NCBI RefSeq assembly: GCF_000348785.1
Contig: NC_020520.1
Span: 558,001 to 622,000, forward strand
From: Ilumatobacter coccineus YM16-304
GTDB taxonomy: Bacteria; Actinomycetota; Acidimicrobiia; Acidimicrobiales; Ilumatobacteraceae
Direction of reading: 5' to 3'
Length of the DNA stretch: 64,000 nt
Part shown: one piece after another, positions 50,280 to 58,065 of the stretch
Layout: each line of letters opens with the position of its first letter
Numbering within the stretch: position 1 is the first letter of the stretch
Program-made: the position numbers and the translations under genes
The notes under the pieces: generated by a model
What the model was told of the DNA's origin: nothing
The model's database searches: none
Seen by the model: the letters and a program-made list of their open reading frames with translations, nothing else

Positions 50280-51195
50280 CGAACCCGGTCAGGAAGGCGA
50301 TGTCGACGATGGAGTGGCGACTCGTGGTCAACAGGGATTCTGCGGCCTCTCGGCGTGCCCGGGTGGCGATCGCCTGGAACGTCTCGCCCTGGTCGGTGAG
50401 GTGGCGGTGGAGCGTGCGCTCACTGAGCCCGAGCCGGCGGGCGACTCGCGACTTGCTCGGTTGGCCGTCGGGAAGCGCGTCGGTGATCGCAGCTCGAACG
50501 TCGTCGACGATCGAACGGGTCGCCTTGCGCGCCGCGAGGTCATCGAGTCGGGCGAGCAGGTACGACGACAGTCCGTCATCGGCGAGCAGCGTTCGGCGCG
50601 CCAGGAGCGCATGGGGGAGGTGAATGCTGTTCGTCGGCGCGTCGAAGCGGACGCGACACCCGAAGTACTCGCGGTGATGACGGTCGTCGTCGGGCCCAGC
50701 GTGCTGCAGCTCGACGAGCGACGGCGCGATCGGGTCGCCGATGATGCTGCGCAGCATCGAGACGACGGCTGAGAGGGCGCACTCGTTCGCGATCGCCGCG
50801 CCGCGACGATGATGCGGCCGCCCGACGAGTGCGAATGCCCGACCGTCGGCCGAGTCGACGAACTCGTACTCGAGCGTGTCGCTCAGGACGAGCACGTAGC
50901 GACGCAGGCGTTCGAGCGCGGACTCGATCGTCGCTGCCGTCTTCAGTGCGAGGCCGAGCGCGCCGAGGTCGTCGGGCCGCAGCGCGCGGCCGTATCGAAA
51001 CGGGAAGTCCGGATCGTCGTCGGCGATCCGTTCGAGCAGGGCGTAGTACGCGCCCTCGTCGACGGCTTCCCCTGCCCACCCCACGTCGGGCTCTCCCGGC
51101 GGCAGGCCGACGCTGGCGAGGAGATCGTCGCGGCCGTGTCGGGAGTCGGCCACGTCGATCATGCGACGCACGACTGGTGTGCCGACCGAGGCCAT
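50200..51195 (-). CDS. AraC-family regulator, arabinose-binding-domain-like (OruR/GbdR-like N-terminus)
   Basis: 331 residues. N-terminal ligand domain of the Arabinose_bd (PF12625) type (DLLASVGLPPGEPDVGWAGEAVDEGAYYALLERIADDDPDFPFRYG; ALKTAATIESALERLRRYV), then two HTH motifs (SKSRVARRLGLSERTLHRHL; SIVDIAFLTGFADQTSFTRAFKRWTGTTP). ATG 51195 lies 6 nt after TACAAC. Its C-terminal end is duplicated on the far side of katG. Divergent from the DUF4386 gene, which it may control. Confidence 0.88.
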   Translation of the reverse strand: MASVGTPVVRRMIDVADSRHGRDDLLASVGLPPGEPDVGWAGEAVDEGAYYALLERIADDDPDFPFRYGRALRPDDLGALGLALKTAATIESALERLRRYVLVLSDTLEYEFVDSADGRAFALVGRPHHRRGAAIANECALSAVVSMLRSIIGDPIAPSLVELQHAGPDDDRHHREYFGCRVRFDAPTNSIHLPHALLARRTLLADDGLSSYLLARLDDLAARKATRSIVDDVRAAITDALPDGQPSKSRVARRLGLSERTLHRHLTDQGETFQAIATRARREAAESLLTTSRHSIVDIAFLTGFADQTSFTRAFKRWTGTTPAAFRSRSS

Positions 51196-51201
51196 GACGG
51201 T

Positions 51202-51207
51202 GTTGTA
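51202..51207 (-). promoter_or_regulatory. -10-like TACAAC for AraC gene
   Basis: TACAAC on the minus strand, 6 nt before ATG 51195; last base departs from TANNNT. Confidence 0.3.
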
Positions 51208-51322
51208 GCAGAACCGCGGCGATGGCCCGATCGGTCAATCGGTCGGCCGCCGAAGCCAAGACCAGGCTCCCCACGCGTCCGTACGGTCGAACACGTCGCC
51301 ACTCACTCGAAAGGACATCGCC

Positions 51323-52060
51323 ATGCACACCGAAGCCGCCACCGTTCAGCGGCCGTCGAGGCGGGCACGCCGGACCGGAATCGCCTACCTGGGCATCATC
51401 GTCACCGGGATCTTCGCCGAGTTCGCCGTGCGGGGTTCGTTGATCGTCGACGACGATCCGATCGCCACCGCGGCGAACATCGCCGGGTCGCCCGGACTGT
51501 TCGGCATCGGAATCGGAGCAGACGTCGTCATGATCGCACTCGACGTGGTCGTGGCGTTCGGGCTGTTCGGACTCCTCCGCCACGTCGACCGTCGCTGGGC
51601 GATCGCTGCTGCCGTACTGCGCTTGATCCAGGGCGCAGTGCTCGTCGCCAACCTGAACTTCTTGTGGCGAGCGCTCTTCTCCGCGCTCGACGCCGAAGGC
51701 AGCGATGGGTCGATCGCGATCGGTCCGGCGCAGGACGCGCTCGACGCGGTCGAACGTCACGCGCTCGGGTACGACGTCGGACTGATCGCGTTCGCGTTCA
51801 GCTGCCTGGTGCTGGCCCGACTGCTGGCGGTCGGCGGGCTCGTGCCGCGGGTGCTGGCGTGGGGCATGGCCGCCACCGGTGGCGTCTACCTCATCGGTTC
51901 GGCGGCGGCGGTGTTCGCACCCGATGCGAGTTCGGTCATCGAACCGTTCTACGTCATCCCCCTCGTCGTCGAGTGCGCCCTTGCGGTCCGTCTCGTCACC
52001 CGCGGCCTCGATCACCCGACCGACGCCATCACCCACCGACCCGTTCGGGTCGCAGCCTGA
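51323..52060 (+). CDS. DUF4386 family membrane protein
   Basis: 245 residues, six TM helices (AYLGIIVTGIFAEFAVRGSLIV; IGADVVMIALDVVVAFGLFGLL; WAIAAAVLRLIQGAVLVANLNFL; LIAFAFSCLVLARLLAVGGLVPRVLAWGM), the usual DUF4386 layout. Function unknown. GAAAGGA 9 nt upstream. Followed 17 bp later by the quinone-oxidoreductase-like gene, likely one transcript. Confidence 0.85.
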   Translation: MHTEAATVQRPSRRARRTGIAYLGIIVTGIFAEFAVRGSLIVDDDPIATAANIAGSPGLFGIGIGADVVMIALDVVVAFGLFGLLRHVDRRWAIAAAVLRLIQGAVLVANLNFLWRALFSALDAEGSDGSIAIGPAQDALDAVERHALGYDVGLIAFAFSCLVLARLLAVGGLVPRVLAWGMAATGGVYLIGSAAAVFAPDASSVIEPFYVIPLVVECALAVRLVTRGLDHPTDAITHRPVRVAA

Positions 52061-52077
52061 AAGGACAACGGCGCCCC

Positions 52078-53205
52078 ATGAAGACCACGACACACACCGC
52101 CACTCCCACTACCACGCCCGCCACCACGCCCACCCCGTCACACACCACCACGCCCACCACGTCACACACGACCACGCCCACCCCGACCGGCGCCACGAGC
52201 CGGGTTCGGTCTGCCCGGATGACGGCGATCGTGCAACAGCGCTACGGCGATGCCGACGCCCTCGAACTCCGGGAGCTTCCGCGTCCCGAGCTCGGCGAGC
52301 ACGACGTGCTCGTCCGCGTCGACGCCGCAGGTGTCGACCGGGGCGTCTGGCATCTCATGACCGGACGGCCGTATCTCACCCGCCTCGCGTTCGGACTTCG
52401 TCGTCCGCGGAACCCCGTGCCTGGACTCGACGTGGCCGGGGTCGTCGACACCGTCGGTGCAAAGGTGACGCGATTCGCGGAGGGCGACCTCGTGTTCGGC
52501 CACGGGCACGGCACGTTCGCCGAGTACGCACGAGCATCAGAAGACTGCCTCGCGGCAGTTCCCGCCAACCTCGACATGACCGCAGCCGGGGTGCTGGCCG
52601 TCACCGGCACCACGGCACTTCAGGCGGTCGAAGACCACGGCGGAGTTCGACCAGGCGATCAGGTCTTGGTGCTCGGAGCGTCCGGTGGCGTCGGCACCTA
52701 CGCCGTCCAGATCGCCGTGGCGCTGGATGGCATCGTCACCGGCGTCGCGAGCGCAGGCAAGCTCGAACTCGTCCGCCGGCTGGGTGCTCACCGCGTCATC
52801 GACTACCGAACGGCCGATCCGCTCGCCGAGCCGAGTCGCTACGACGTCATCATCGACACCGGCGGGAATCGATCGATTCGCGACCTGCGGCGCGCGCTGA
52901 CGCCTTCGGGCACGCTCGTGATCGTCGGCGGAGAGAACGGCGGCCGCTGGGTCGGCGGGGCCGATCGTCAGATCAGAGCGAAGGTCGCGTCGCTGTTCAG
53001 CCGCCGACGTCTCACCACGTTCGTCGCCCGGGAGGACTCGTCGCATCTCGAACGGCTGGCCGATCTCGTCGAGACCGGAGACGTCGTTCCCGTCGTCGAC
53101 CGAGTCTTCCCCCTCGCCGCAGCGGCCGACGCCATCGTTCGCCTGGAGCAGGGCGCAGCGAGCGGCAAGATCGCGATCACCGTTGCGCCCGCCGAGCGTG
53201 GGTGA
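52078..53205 (+). CDS. Zinc-less MDR, quinone-oxidoreductase-like
   Basis: 375 residues if started at ATG 52078, where GAAAGGA is found 13 nt upstream. The first about 40 residues are Thr/Pro/His/Ser only, from a C/A-rich simple repeat (ACCACGCCCACC-like); the enzyme proper starts at M48 (MTAIVQQRYGDADALELRE, ATG 52219). MDR body: GLDVAGVVDTVGAKVTRFAEGD, FAEYARASEDCLAAVP, Rossmann LVLGASGGVGTYAVQIA. No zinc ligands. Reduces quinones or enones with NADPH by analogy. Confidence 0.85.
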   Translation: MKTTTHTATPTTTPATTPTPSHTTTPTTSHTTTPTPTGATSRVRSARMTAIVQQRYGDADALELRELPRPELGEHDVLVRVDAAGVDRGVWHLMTGRPYLTRLAFGLRRPRNPVPGLDVAGVVDTVGAKVTRFAEGDLVFGHGHGTFAEYARASEDCLAAVPANLDMTAAGVLAVTGTTALQAVEDHGGVRPGDQVLVLGASGGVGTYAVQIAVALDGIVTGVASAGKLELVRRLGAHRVIDYRTADPLAEPSRYDVIIDTGGNRSIRDLRRALTPSGTLVIVGGENGGRWVGGADRQIRAKVASLFSRRRLTTFVAREDSSHLERLADLVETGDVVPVVDRVFPLAAAADAIVRLEQGAASGKIAITVAPAERG

Positions 53206-53273
53206 CGGCGGAGCGACACGTCGCTCAAGTATCTCGAGCGGCGGTCCCGCCCCGATGGTTCTGCGCGGCGTCG

Positions 53274-53921
53274 ATGAAACAGGAGCTCGGGTATGGTCGA
53301 CGGATCGCTGCGCACCTCGACCAGTTGCTCGACGTCGTCCGTGCAGCGGGGCGCGTGTTCGAGGCTGCGCCGGCCCGGCCGCCAGCGAGCGAGGCACCCG
53401 TTCGTCGGGTGCTGGAGGCGGTGGAAGCGAATCGACTCGAGCCGTCCCACCGAGCCGACGAGGCCGCGCAGGTGCCAGCGTGTCGGAACCTCGACGTTGC
53501 GATCGCCTCGGCGCGGCTGGGCGGCGGTGAGGTCGCGGCGCTCGCACACGCGATCGACGACGTCGCGGCGAGCCTTGCGTGGCGGACCCGCGGCGACGCC
53601 GAACAGTTCGGCCCGGAGTTCGTCGCCGGGCACGCCGACGCGCGGATCCTGCGCTCGGTCGAGGGAGACCGAGACATCATCGTCGGGTTGAGCCTGCTGG
53701 CCCCACGGGTGCGCTACCCCGACCATGCGCACCCGCCCGAGGAGGTGTACGCGGTGCTCGGCTCGGGCGAGTGGTGGCACGAGGGCGGTACTTGGCACGA
53801 GCCGGGCCCCGGCGGGGTCGTCCATACACCGCCCGGCGCCGTGCACGCGATGCGGTCGTCCGCTCAGCCGCTTCTCGCTGTCTGGTTCCAGGTCGACGCG
53901 TCGCTGAGCCATCGTCGCTAG
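53274..53921 (+). CDS. DMSP-lyase-like cupin (DddL/DddQ type)
   Basis: 215 residues. N-terminal helical half, C-terminal single cupin with motif 1 DHAHPPEEVYAVLGSGEWW (H151, H153, E157, Y159) and motif 2 PPGAVHAM (H191). This His-x-His-x3-Glu-x-Tyr plus His arrangement is that of dimethylsulfoniopropionate lyases of the cupin superfamily, which release dimethyl sulfide and acrylate. The ATG has no clear ribosome-binding site and an in-frame GTG at 53202 overlapping the preceding gene is an alternative. No acrylate-utilisation genes adjoin; activity not certain. Confidence 0.7.
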   Translation: MKQELGYGRRIAAHLDQLLDVVRAAGRVFEAAPARPPASEAPVRRVLEAVEANRLEPSHRADEAAQVPACRNLDVAIASARLGGGEVAALAHAIDDVAASLAWRTRGDAEQFGPEFVAGHADARILRSVEGDRDIIVGLSLLAPRVRYPDHAHPPEEVYAVLGSGEWWHEGGTWHEPGPGGVVHTPPGAVHAMRSSAQPLLAVWFQVDASLSHRR

Positions 53922-54098
53922 TCGATTTTCCGTCCCGAGTTGAGGCGGCGATTCGAGATTTCTTTCATGCGGTGGCGAGGGGGCCGGATGAGCGCTACAT
54001 GCCCGCGTCGCCGCAGCTCAGCGTGTCGGACGAGCAAGTCGCCGTGCCCCCAGCTGGGCCCTCCTGTACTGCGACGCGGCACGTGACACAGAAAACAA

Positions 54099-54113
54099 CA
54101 CTTGTGCCAAGTG
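54099..54113. promoter_or_regulatory. TetR operator over the -35
   Basis: CACTTG-TGC-CAAGTG, perfect 6-bp arms, overlapping the -35 of the promoter at 54102. A TetR gene is the second gene of the operon, so autoregulation is likely. Confidence 0.7.
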
Positions 54114-54130
54114 CCACGTTTTGCTACGTT
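54102..54130 (+). promoter_or_regulatory. Promoter of amidohydrolase-Liv operon
   Basis: TTGTGC (54102-54107), 17-bp spacer, TACGTT (54125-54130). The 5' leader is about 50 nt with an A/G-rich AAGGGGAATGGGGG ribosome-binding stretch. The 180 bp before it (53922-54098) show no gene. Confidence 0.6.
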
Positions 54131-54188
54131 CTCGTCGGGCGCCGAACAACGGCGTTCAGGGGAACAACAAGGGGAATGGGGGACGAGC

Positions 54189-55931
54189 ATGTCGAATGAC
54201 TCGTTTGATGTCTTGATCAGCAACGGCTTCATCGTCGACGGCACCGGTGCGCCCGGCTACTACGGCGACGTCGGCATCCGCGGCGGCAAGATTGCCGAGA
54301 CCGGGCGATTGGCCGGCCGGAGCGCCGCACGCACGATCGACGCAACTGGAAAGATCGTGGCACCGGGCCACGTCACCCAGCACACGCACTACGACGCGGC
54401 GCTGTTCTGGGATCCGTACTGCCTCGACTCGGGCGGCAACGGCATCACCACGGTCGTCAATGCCAACTGCGGCTTCGGCTTCGCACCGGTCAAGCCGCAA
54501 GACGCCGAACGAACGATGCTGATGATGTCGACGACCGAACAGATTCCCGTTTCTCATCAGAAGTCTGCGATGCCGTGGGACTGGGAGTCGTTCCCTGACT
54601 GGATGGATCGTGTGCAGAGTCTGCCGAAGGGTCTGAACGTGCTGACGTACCTGCCGCTCAACCCGCTGCTGATCTACGTGATGGGCGTCGACGCGGCGAA
54701 GACCCGAACGCCCGACGAGCAGGAGATGGCCGAGATTCATCGGCTGATCAACGAGGCGATGGACGCCGGTGCGATCGGCATCTCGATGTCGGCGATGGGC
54801 GCCGAAGGCAACTCGCACGTCGACTACGACGGAACGAGCATGCCGACCGACTCGATGGACCACGACGCCATCGTCGAGATCTGTCGCGCCGTGGTCGAGC
54901 GAGGCGAAGGCGTGATCCAAGTGCTGTCGCAGATCGCGATCTATGGCGACCGCACGATCACCGAGCGCCTCGCCGAGCTGGCACAGGGGTCGGGCGTCCG
55001 AGTGATCCACAACGCGTTCCTCACGTCCGATCAACTCGAGTTCATGGTCCCGCAAGACCTGGCCTGGCTGAACGAGCAACGAGCGCTCGGGCGAGACCTC
55101 ACCGCCGGAGCCCTCGTGAATCGAGGTTGGGTCGAGGTCGGTGTTCGCGAACTCGACACAGCCGGCGGGCAGTTCAAAGGCGTGCGTCGGATCATGGCGT
55201 GCGCCGACGACGACGAGATCCGCTCCCTGCTCGGCGACCAGCAGTTCATCGACGAGTTCGCCGCCGAACTCGACGAGGCGACGGCCGCCACGGGTGCGTC
55301 GGGCCTTCACGGCCAGACGATCATCGACGTCGGCGGCGTCGCCGAACTCGAGCCGCTCCTCGGCCGCACGCTCGCGGATGTCGCCGGCGAGCGCGAGGTC
55401 TCGGTCGTGGCAGTTCTGGCTGATCTCGCCCTGCGCACCGATCTCGATCTCCAGCTGAAATCAGGTCCGATCGGCGCAACCGGGCCCGAGCAGGCGATGT
55501 CGTACATGGACCACTGTGCCGTCATCTGCGGTGGCTCCGACGGCGGCGCTCACACCAAGGCGTTCGGCATGGGCCACTACCCGACCGATCTCCTCATCTG
55601 GATGGTTCGCGAGCAGGGCCTCCGGACCATCGAAGACATGCACTTCCAGCTCAGCCTGAAGACCGCACGTTCGGTACTCATCCCCGATCGTGGGGCACTG
55701 ATTCCGGGATACTGGGCCGATGTGTTGGTGTACGACCTCGACGACCTGTTCTTCGACATGAGCCGCTACGACATCGTCCACGACATGCCCAACGGCGACT
55801 GGCGACGCCGAGGCAAGGCTGGGGGCTATCGATACATCATCGTCAACGGTGAGGTCACGCACGAGAACGGCGTCAGCAACGGGCAGACACCGGGTCAGGT
55901 CGTGCACGTCACCACCGGAGTCGCCGCATGA
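54189..55931 (+). CDS. N-acyl-D-amino-acid deacylase-like amidohydrolase
   Basis: 580 residues of the D-aminoacylase/amidohydrolase superfamily. N-terminal small beta domain (FDVLISNGFIVDGTGAPGYYGDVGIRGGKIAE), metal-binding QHTHYDA after VAPGHV, family motif TTVVNANCGFGFAPV, late metal-site region SDGGAHTKAFGMGHYPT, and C-terminal return of the beta domain (DVLVYDLDDL). It hydrolyses an amide or cyclic amide, e.g. an N-acyl amino acid. First gene of an operon with a TetR and a Liv-type importer, which suggests that it acts on the imported compound. Confidence 0.85.
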   Translation: MSNDSFDVLISNGFIVDGTGAPGYYGDVGIRGGKIAETGRLAGRSAARTIDATGKIVAPGHVTQHTHYDAALFWDPYCLDSGGNGITTVVNANCGFGFAPVKPQDAERTMLMMSTTEQIPVSHQKSAMPWDWESFPDWMDRVQSLPKGLNVLTYLPLNPLLIYVMGVDAAKTRTPDEQEMAEIHRLINEAMDAGAIGISMSAMGAEGNSHVDYDGTSMPTDSMDHDAIVEICRAVVERGEGVIQVLSQIAIYGDRTITERLAELAQGSGVRVIHNAFLTSDQLEFMVPQDLAWLNEQRALGRDLTAGALVNRGWVEVGVRELDTAGGQFKGVRRIMACADDDEIRSLLGDQQFIDEFAAELDEATAATGASGLHGQTIIDVGGVAELEPLLGRTLADVAGEREVSVVAVLADLALRTDLDLQLKSGPIGATGPEQAMSYMDHCAVICGGSDGGAHTKAFGMGHYPTDLLIWMVREQGLRTIEDMHFQLSLKTARSVLIPDRGALIPGYWADVLVYDLDDLFFDMSRYDIVHDMPNGDWRRRGKAGGYRYIIVNGEVTHENGVSNGQTPGQVVHVTTGVAA

Positions 55932-56512
55932 CCTCGCCCGGCGACTCCAACTCGGACGAGCGCGCGAAGATCCTCGACGCAGCCGTCCGTTGCTTCGAGC
56001 GGTACGGGCCGCAGCGCACGTCGATGACCGACATCGCCGACGAGGCGGGCATCTCCCGGCGCACGCTGTACCGACAGTTCAACGAACGTCCCGCGCTCAT
56101 CGCAGAGATCCTCGATCAACGGATCTTCGAATTGCGAAAGGCGGTCGTCAAGCGGCTCGAACGCTTCGATGACCTGGAAGAGGCGCTCGTCGAAGGCTCG
56201 CTGTTCTCCGTCGAGGCAGCGGAAGCCGACGAGTTGATGTCGGAGATCGTCGCCCACGAGCACGCCGGCACACCCGGACGATTCCTGCTCCGAACCAACG
56301 AGGCCACCACGGCGCGCATGGTCGAGAGTTGGGGTCCGCTCATCGAGCGGGCTCGCGACGCCGGGCGAGTGCGCGACGGACTCTCGAACGAGCGAGCCGT
56401 CGAACTCATCATCACGGTGCATGCCGTCGCGTTGCTGCGTGACGACCTGGGCCAGACGGGCCGTCGAGCCCTCTTCCGCGACCTCCTCGTCGCAGCCGTA
56501 CTCAAGCCGTAG
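55928..56512 (+). CDS. TetR-family regulator within the importer operon
   Basis: 194 residues. HTH RTSMTDIADEAGISRRTLYRQFNERPALIAEI. ATG overlaps the amidohydrolase stop (ATGA). Likely binds the palindrome at 54099 and controls the whole operon. Confidence 0.9.
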   Translation: MTSPGDSNSDERAKILDAAVRCFERYGPQRTSMTDIADEAGISRRTLYRQFNERPALIAEILDQRIFELRKAVVKRLERFDDLEEALVEGSLFSVEAAEADELMSEIVAHEHAGTPGRFLLRTNEATTARMVESWGPLIERARDAGRVRDGLSNERAVELIITVHAVALLRDDLGQTGRRALFRDLLVAAVLKP

Positions 56513-56652
56513 AGATCTCAGATCTCGTCCCCCAGCCGCCTCGCGCTGGCCGGGAGGCACCTCTTGGATGCTGCACGCCCTCGTTGAGGGTCTGCATCGA
56601 CACGTACCCACATCAATCACGGGCACCGCCCGAACACAACGGAGACCGACTC

Positions 56653-58011
56653 ATGAAACGAACCCTGAAGCACCTCGGCGTCGTGTGCACGCTCGTCATC
56701 GCAGCCGCCGCATGCGGCAGCGATGACGACGCGTCGACGAGCGACGACACAGCGGTGGCGACCGATCCCGCCGAGACCGACGCCGAACCGGAAGCAACAG
56801 CGACAACCGATGGCGACACCACGTCCGATGACGAAGCGCAATCAGGCGACGAAGCCGCGTCGACCGAAGCAAGCGAATCGACCGACACCGGCGATGGGGA
56901 CACCGCCGACCTCGCCGGTGACCCGGTGATCGTCGGGTTCATCGGCACAACGGTGGGCGGAAGCTCCTCGTGGGACTCGTCGGGCCTGGCCTTCGACGCT
57001 GCGACGGCTGCAGTCAACGACGCCGGCGGCATCGACGGCCGGCCCATCGAGGTGCAGCGCTGCGACGACGGCGGCGACCCGAACGTGGCGGTCGAGTGCA
57101 TGCAGACCCTCATCGACGACGGGGCGGTCGCGTTCGTCGCCAACTACACCCAGTTCGGTGACGCCGTGAACCCTGAGATCATCGCTGCCGGACACGTCGT
57201 CATCGGCGGCTTCTTGTTCACAGGTGGTGACTTCGGCGTGCCGGAGGTGTACGCCACCAACGGCGGGGCCTTCGTCGGTGGGGCCGGACAGTTCTCGGCC
57301 TGTGCAGCGGTTGGAGCCACCGGCATCACCGCGGCATACCTCGACGTCCCCGCAGGCCAGCAGGTCCCGGGACTGATCGAAGGCGTTGTCAAGCCGGCAT
57401 TCCCCGACGTCGAGTTCGTGTCGGCAGAGCCGTTGGCCGTCGACCTGGCCGACTTCGCCCCGGTCGCCGCGAAGATCATCTCCGACGGAGCGGATTGCGT
57501 CATGGCGCTGTCGACGACTGCTCAGAACAACCAGCTGGTCCAAGCGCTCCGGGCACAAGGTTTCGACGGACGGATCACCGCGTCGGGCGCCGTGACCACC
57601 ACGGCGCAAGCCATCGCCGACCTCGGTGCCGACGCCGACAAGATGGTGATCCCGCATCTGTACGACCATCGCTCCACCGGCTGGGACGCATACGTCGCAG
57701 CCCTGGCAGCAGTTGCGCCCGAGCAGGTTCCCGACGACATCGGAGCAGGCGCATGGCTGTCGGTCCTGATCGCTGCCGACGTGATCGCCGAGACGGGTGA
57801 CGACCCTGCAGCGATCACCGCCGGTGTCACCGAGGTCGTGGTCGACTACGACACCGACGGACTCACCGAGGCGCCGCTCGACTGGTCGGTCGATGGCGAC
57901 AACCCTCTCGGCCTCGTCAACCTCCGCAACGTGAGCTCGGTCCCGAGCGAGATCATCGACGGCGAAGAGGTCATCAGTGACGCCGGATTCGTCAGCCTGT
58001 TCGGCGGCTGA
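56653..58011 (+). CDS. Branched-chain-type ABC substrate-binding lipoprotein (LivK-like)
   Basis: 452 residues. Signal peptide with lipobox AAAC (C21), a disordered Asp/Thr/Glu linker to about residue 95, then a type I periplasmic-binding fold (VIVGFIGTTVGGSSSWDSSGLAFDAATAAVNDAGGIDGRPIEVQRCDDGGDPNVAVE... pattern, in pieces). Such proteins capture amino acids, amides or aromatic acids. Only GGAG at -13. Upstream spacer of 140 bp. Confidence 0.9.
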   Translation: MKRTLKHLGVVCTLVIAAAACGSDDDASTSDDTAVATDPAETDAEPEATATTDGDTTSDDEAQSGDEAASTEASESTDTGDGDTADLAGDPVIVGFIGTTVGGSSSWDSSGLAFDAATAAVNDAGGIDGRPIEVQRCDDGGDPNVAVECMQTLIDDGAVAFVANYTQFGDAVNPEIIAAGHVVIGGFLFTGGDFGVPEVYATNGGAFVGGAGQFSACAAVGATGITAAYLDVPAGQQVPGLIEGVVKPAFPDVEFVSAEPLAVDLADFAPVAAKIISDGADCVMALSTTAQNNQLVQALRAQGFDGRITASGAVTTTAQAIADLGADADKMVIPHLYDHRSTGWDAYVAALAAVAPEQVPDDIGAGAWLSVLIAADVIAETGDDPAAITAGVTEVVVDYDTDGLTEAPLDWSVDGDNPLGLVNLRNVSSVPSEIIDGEEVISDAGFVSLFGG

Positions 58012-58065
58012 GCGCCTCCGCATCAACGCACCGACTCGAGGCGAACTGCCGTCGAAAGGGAAGAC

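Noticed and set aside
53918-54244. Minus-strand frame in the spacer before the amidohydrolase
   Set aside because: Runs through the promoter and operator of the opposite strand, with no start signal or motif.
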